From: Streptomyces viridochromogenes DSM 40736
GTDB lineage: Bacteria; Actinomycetota; Actinomycetes; Streptomycetales; Streptomycetaceae
Assembly (NCBI RefSeq): GCF_000158955.1
Contig: NZ_GG657757.1
Coordinates: 2,887,898 to 2,951,897, forward strand
Length of the DNA: 64,000 bases
Reading direction: 5' to 3'
This document shows, piece by piece, positions 60,398 to 64,000 of this stretch. The translations under genes and the position numbers were made by a program. The notes below the pieces were generated by a model, which worked only from the letters and a program-made list of their open reading frames with translations, had not been told where the DNA came from and searched no databases. Every line of letters starts with the position of its first letter. The first letter of the stretch is position 1.

Positions 60398-60408
60398 AGT
60401 GAGTCACC
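60398..60408. promoter_or_regulatory. BldD-box-like inverted repeat
   Basis: AGTGA-G-TCACC lies 102 bp upstream of the GT2 start. It matches the AGTGA-Nm-TCACC pattern of BldD sites in form, though I cannot judge the spacing. Weak prediction. Confidence 0.3.
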
Positions 60409-60430
60409 TCACATGGTGAATCGACAGAAA

Positions 60431-60485
60431 CAGGAAAAACGAAAAGGCCCGACCCCCGAGGAATACGTTCCTCGGGGGCCGGGCC
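60431..60485 (-). terminator. Intrinsic terminator of TagF-like 2
   Basis: GGCCCG-A-CCCCCGAGGAA-TACG-TTCCTCGGGGG-C-CGGGCC with one mismatch is followed on the minus strand by TTTTCGTTTTT. It lies 18 bp past the TagF-like 2 stop. Confidence 0.9.
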
Positions 60486-60503
60486 CTCAATTCGGCGGGG
60501 TGG

Positions 60504-62612
60504 TCAGCCCGTTCCGACACCGTCCGTGTCACCGGCCGCGGACACCCGCTGCCCGGGCACGGCGTTGGCCAGCTCGGCCTCGGCGGTGGCCGCCGCGGCC
60601 CGTGACTCCTGACCGACGTTGCGCGTCTCGGCCTTGAGCGCCAGGTTCGCGACGGCGGTGTTGAACTGGTCCAGCGAGGTCGGCTCGTCCGGGCCCAGCA
60701 GGTACTGCTTGAGCTCCTTGCGGTCCTCGGCCAGCGGGTCGGCGGCCGGGTCACGGACCGCGCCGAGCAACTCGCCCAGCTCGTCGGCGCTGTTGGACAG
60801 GATCACCGCGGCACGCACCGCGGTGTTGTTCCGCTTGAACTCCTCGACACCCACCCCCGCGGAGTCGGTGACCGCGTAGGGCTTGCCGCTCGCGATGAAG
60901 TCGGAGACCACGCTGGAGATGTCGGAGACCATCGCGTCGGAGACGTTGAAGCAGTCGTACAGGCGCGGCTGGGCGCCGGTGATGACGCGGTGCTCCCAGG
61001 TGGGGAAGGAACGCCAGTAGGCGTCGTTCCACTCGGCGCGCAGCCGGGCGACCTCCTCGTGCCGGGCGACGTCGACCAGCCCGTCGCGGGTGGCCTCGGC
61101 CTCGTCGCGCCGGTCGCCGCCGGAGCCGGACAGCTCCGCGAGCCGGGCCTCGATCCGGGCCAGCTCGGTCTTGGCCTGCGCCTGGGCGGCCGTGTCGGGG
61201 GTGAACCGCGTGTCGATGGCGCGCCCGGCGGCGGCCTTCTGCACCAGGGCGGTGATGCGCTGGTGGGCGGCCTTGGCCTCCTTGCTGACGTTGCCGGTGA
61301 ACGGGTGCGGCTTGTACAGGACGCGGACCGGCGGGTCGGCCTGCACGAGCTGCTGCACGATGTTCTCGCCGGCCAGCACGACCGAGGTGTTGCCCGGGTT
61401 GCCGTCCCAGCCCTCCCAGGTGGGGGCGTACAGGACGGTCGGGATCCGTCCGTCGGGCACGCCCTGCCAGGTCTGGATCGGGGCGAGCTGCGGGCGGCCG
61501 ACCTCGACGATGTCCTCGTCGCGGACACCGACGTCGGCGATGGCGTACCGGTCGCGGCCCGCGCGGCCGGCGGTCCACACCTCGTCGTAGACCTTGCTGT
61601 ACGGGTTGACGCTGGCGAGCTTGTCGCTGTCGCCGTGGCCGATGAAGACGTGCTTGATGGTGGGCACGCGCAGCATGTGGATGTTCTTGCCGACGTTCGC
61701 CGCGTAGAGCGCGACACGCACCGTGGACAGGTCCAGGTTCATCAGGTGCACCCCTCCGGGCACGCAGATGACGGGGACCGTGGTGGGCGCCAGGTTGTTC
61801 AGGATGGCCCGCTCACGCAGGATGATCAGCGGCTTGGAGTCCAGGTTCTCCATGGTGTCCAGCCACATGTTGACCTGGTACGCGGAGTCCTTGGAGCCGG
61901 AGAAGTACAGCACCGTCTCCGGCTGGTACTCGGCCAGCCAGTCGTCGACGGCCGCCAGGACGACGTCGGCCTTCGGCGGGATCCTCCGGCCGCGCACGAA
62001 CGGCACGAGCGCCAGGACGTACAGGGTGGCCAGGACCACCGTGATGCCGATGCCGATGAAGCCGACGAGGGCCGACTTCACCTGGGCGGCGAGCAGGATG
62101 CCGGCGACCGCCGCGAGGTCGAGGTGCAGCATCTTCTCGGCGGAGCGGTGCAGCAGCCCGCGCGGCGGGGCGTCCGGGATGCGGATGCGGGACTTGAGGT
62201 CGACGTTGCGCGTGGCGACCGGCATGCGGCGGCGGTTGCGGATCAGCTGGACCAGCGCACCGTGCGGGGCCTGCAGACCGTAGAAGGCGATGAAGCAGGC
62301 GATCGCCCCGTAGTAGATCAGGTTGTCCGCGAGGGACAGCCGGGCCAGCAGCAGGACGAGCAGCAGCTGCCGGATCAGGAAGCGGATCGACAGGCCGGCC
62401 CGCACCTTGCCGAGGCGGTTGATCAGGTAGCTGCCCTTGCGGTGCAGATAGTGGTCCGCCAGGTACGTCACGGCGGCCGCTGCCGCGAAGGCGGGGACGC
62501 TCGGGACGAGCGCGGCCAGCATGAGGGCGGGGAAGCCCGCCACCATGAGGACCGCCGCGGCCAGCTCGGCCGCGCTGCCCACCCGGGCGACGCGAATAGC
62601 GGTGGATATCAC
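60504..62612 (-). CDS. TagF-like glycerol/ribitol phosphate polymerase 2
   Basis: The 702-residue paralogue of the 56873 protein has the same plan: N-terminal helices (AAELAAAVLMVAGFPALMLA, RFLIRQLLLVLLLARLSL), IRNRRRMPVATRNVD, then the transferase domain with His326 in FIGHGDSDKLAS, APTWEGWDGNPGNTS, His436 in LYKPHPFTG and DISSVVSDFIASGKPYAV. A helical insert rich in Glu/Arg/Ala (about 470-520) differs from copy 1. GTG start 62612 without a strong ribosome site. Confidence 0.88.
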   Translation of the reverse strand: MISTAIRVARVGSAAELAAAVLMVAGFPALMLAALVPSVPAFAAAAAVTYLADHYLHRKGSYLINRLGKVRAGLSIRFLIRQLLLVLLLARLSLADNLIYYGAIACFIAFYGLQAPHGALVQLIRNRRRMPVATRNVDLKSRIRIPDAPPRGLLHRSAEKMLHLDLAAVAGILLAAQVKSALVGFIGIGITVVLATLYVLALVPFVRGRRIPPKADVVLAAVDDWLAEYQPETVLYFSGSKDSAYQVNMWLDTMENLDSKPLIILRERAILNNLAPTTVPVICVPGGVHLMNLDLSTVRVALYAANVGKNIHMLRVPTIKHVFIGHGDSDKLASVNPYSKVYDEVWTAGRAGRDRYAIADVGVRDEDIVEVGRPQLAPIQTWQGVPDGRIPTVLYAPTWEGWDGNPGNTSVVLAGENIVQQLVQADPPVRVLYKPHPFTGNVSKEAKAAHQRITALVQKAAAGRAIDTRFTPDTAAQAQAKTELARIEARLAELSGSGGDRRDEAEATRDGLVDVARHEEVARLRAEWNDAYWRSFPTWEHRVITGAQPRLYDCFNVSDAMVSDISSVVSDFIASGKPYAVTDSAGVGVEEFKRNNTAVRAAVILSNSADELGELLGAVRDPAADPLAEDRKELKQYLLGPDEPTSLDQFNTAVANLALKAETRNVGQESRAAAATAEAELANAVPGQRVSAAGDTDGVGTG

Positions 62613-62693
62613 GGAGAAACCTGCTCTTGGGAGGGGTGTGCCGGTCTTGGTTCGAGAATGCGGCTGGTCTGTGAATATTCGCTTGGGGTATGG

Positions 62694-62758
62694 ATTCAGG
62701 CCCCTGCGAACACTCCTGTTGACGAAACCCGTTAACAGGAGGGCGCAGAGGCCTGAAT
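62694..62758. other. 65-nt complex stem-loop
   Basis: ATTCAGGCC and GGCCTGAAT arms enclose CTGCG/CGCAG and CTCCTGTT/AACAGGAG arms, an almost continuous hairpin between the SDR-fusion stop and the TagF-like 2 start. No T-tract follows on the transcript. A 10-bp palindrome TTGGCGCCAA lies nearby at 62772-62781. Confidence 0.65.
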
Positions 62759-62784
62759 TACTGAAGTCTATTTGGCGCCAATTA

Positions 62785-64000
62785 TTACACGCCGTCCTGC
62801 CGGTCCAGCACCGTCGCCAGTGCCTGCTCGAAGCCGGAGGCCCGGGCCGCTCCGGCGGTCGGGTCCTGCTGGCGGACGTCGATGACGTGGCCGGTCAGCT
62901 CGGAGAGCAGCACGTCGAGCGAGGTGCGGGCCACGGCCTCGGAGGACAGCAGCGAGCCGGCCGGCTCCTGGCCGAAGGCCTTGGTGCGCATGGGGGTGGC
63001 GGTGCGCTCGGGGTTGATGCAGTTGACGCGGACGCCGTCGCCGGCCCACTCGTCGGACAGCGCCTGGGTGAGGTTCACCATGGCGGCCTTGGTCGAGGAG
63101 TACAGGCTGTACTCGGCGCGACCGCGGGTGTAGCTGCTGGAGGTGTACAGCAGCAGCTGGCCCTTGGTCTCGGACAGGTACTTGTACGACGAACGGGCGA
63201 TCTGCACCGGGGCCAGGTAGTTGACCTTCAGCGCCTCCTCGATGGTGGCGTTGTCGGTCTCGGCGAGCTTGCCTATGCGCAGCACGCCGGCGGTGTTCAC
63301 CACGTAGTCGATGCGGCCGGTCTCGGCGTAGGCCTTGGACAGGGCGTCGTCGACCTCCTCCGGGTTCTCCACGTGCGTGCCGGTGGTGGAGCGGCCCAGG
63401 GCGTAGACCTTGGCGCCGTAGGACTCGGCGAGCTCGCCGATGTCCTTGCCGATGCCGTAGGAGCCGCCGAAGACGACCACGGTCTTGCCGGTGAGGAGCT
63501 CGCGGTAGGCCTCCTCGGAGACCTGCTCGGGCGCGGCGGTGGAGGCGAGCTGGAAGAGCTTATCGGCGATGAAGACGTCGACGGGCTGGGTGACCTTCAT
63601 GTTGTACTCGTCACCCGCGACGACGTGGATCGGCACGTCCGGCAGGTACTTGAGCACGACGGAGCAGTCGTCGGTGGCCTGGAAGTTGGGGTCGCCGGCG
63701 GCGACCTCGTAGGCCCGCTTGATCGTGGACAGCTTGAAGGCCTGCGGCGTCTGGCCGCGGCGCAGCCGGGAGCGGTCCGGGATCTCGGTGATGAACTCGC
63801 CGTCCTCGCCGTGCGTGCGCGTGACGATGATGGTGTCGGCGGAGGGGATGGCCACGTCGACGGCCTGGTAACGCTCCAGCGCCACGACGCAGTCGTCGAT
63901 GACGCGCTGCGACAGCAGGGGGCGCACGGCGTCGTGGAAGAGGACGTTGGCGTCCTCGCCCTCGGCCAGGCCCTCACCCAGGGCGGCGATGGCGCGCTCG
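62785..64000 (-). CDS. Bifunctional cytidylyltransferase / short-chain reductase (CDP-ribitol synthase type), partial
   Basis: The gene runs off the right edge, so its 5' end is missing. The visible 405 residues begin in an IspD/TarI-type nucleotidyltransferase: VLFHDAVRPLLS, QTPQAFKLSTIKRAYE and KVTQPVDVFIADKL. From about visible residue 175 an SDR domain follows: TVVVFGGSYGIGKDIGEL (NADPH motif), VVNTAGVLRIG, and the catalytic SSSY...YSSTK (YxxxK). This fusion resembles the H. influenzae Acs1/Bcs1 enzymes, which reduce ribulose-5-phosphate and make CDP-ribitol. It would supply the two TagF-like polymerases. Confidence 0.88.
   Translation of the reverse strand, partial: ERAIAALGEGLAEGEDANVLFHDAVRPLLSQRVIDDCVVALERYQAVDVAIPSADTIIVTRTHGEDGEFITEIPDRSRLRRGQTPQAFKLSTIKRAYEVAAGDPNFQATDDCSVVLKYLPDVPIHVVAGDEYNMKVTQPVDVFIADKLFQLASTAAPEQVSEEAYRELLTGKTVVVFGGSYGIGKDIGELAESYGAKVYALGRSTTGTHVENPEEVDDALSKAYAETGRIDYVVNTAGVLRIGKLAETDNATIEEALKVNYLAPVQIARSSYKYLSETKGQLLLYTSSSYTRGRAEYSLYSSTKAAMVNLTQALSDEWAGDGVRVNCINPERTATPMRTKAFGQEPAGSLLSSEAVARTSLDVLLSELTGHVIDVRQQDPTAGAARASGFEQALATVLDRQDGV

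Overview
The window is chromosomal DNA from a Streptomyces species. The evidence is very high GC with strong third-position GC bias, GTG and TTG starts, rare TTA codons, CIRCE-controlled hrcA-dnaJ2, and a gene order that (from memory, not searched) matches the S. coelicolor SCO2545-SCO2592 interval. It is mostly core housekeeping genes, with no prophage, insertion sequence or CRISPR array seen. Layout: 1-3.1 kb holds a partial sugar-acid dehydratase gene (kdgD), its divergent IclR regulator and a frameshifted MFS transporter. 3.1-8.7 kb holds a purine deaminase-rnz-HIT operon and a frameshifted tricorn protease. 8.7-13.7 kb holds rsmE, a nitronate monooxygenase and hrcA-dnaJ2 with a perfect CIRCE. 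13.8-16.8 kb holds an MBL-fold protein, a DUF3097 protein and hemW. 16.8-23.6 kb is a signalling locus: a PP2C-type phosphatase with an N-terminal ATPase domain, divergent from a giant soluble poly-HAMP hybrid histidine kinase and its coupled single-domain response regulator. Both divergent genes carry one TTA codon.

23.7-31.9 kb holds a long-chain acyl-CoA synthetase, lepA, rpsT, small enzymes, holA with a duplicated 3' end, and a YceI protein. 32-36.7 kb holds an arylamine N-acetyltransferase and comEC/comEA; comEC is broken by a burst of apparent single-base insertions. 36.9-41.8 kb holds a DegV protein, a membrane-anchored coiled-coil protein, and leuS behind what looks like a complete leucine attenuator: a 12-residue leader peptide with three consecutive Leu codons, a hairpin and an intrinsic terminator. 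42-44.9 kb is a two-gene membrane redox module: a b-type cytochrome overlapping a NuoF-like flavoprotein fused to a ferredoxin. 45-50.2 kb holds two identical tRNA-Ala(GGC) genes, two zinc-ribbon microproteins, a histidine phosphatase, rsfS, a LytR-CpsA-Psr transferase, nadD and two small membrane peptides.

50.3-56.6 kb holds an M48 peptidase, two membrane proteins sharing an N-terminal motif, and proA-proB around a small conserved gene. 56.8-64 kb is a cell-wall glycopolymer cluster: two TagF-like polymerases with membrane-embedded N-termini, a family 2 glycosyltransferase and a cytidylyltransferase-SDR fusion of the CDP-ribitol-forming type. Together with the LCP protein this predicts synthesis, polymerisation and attachment of a ribitol- or glycerol-phosphate wall polymer. 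Three genes (MFS, tricorn, comEC) are disrupted by what look like +1 insertions. Because all are the same error type, sequencing error must be excluded before they are called pseudogenes.
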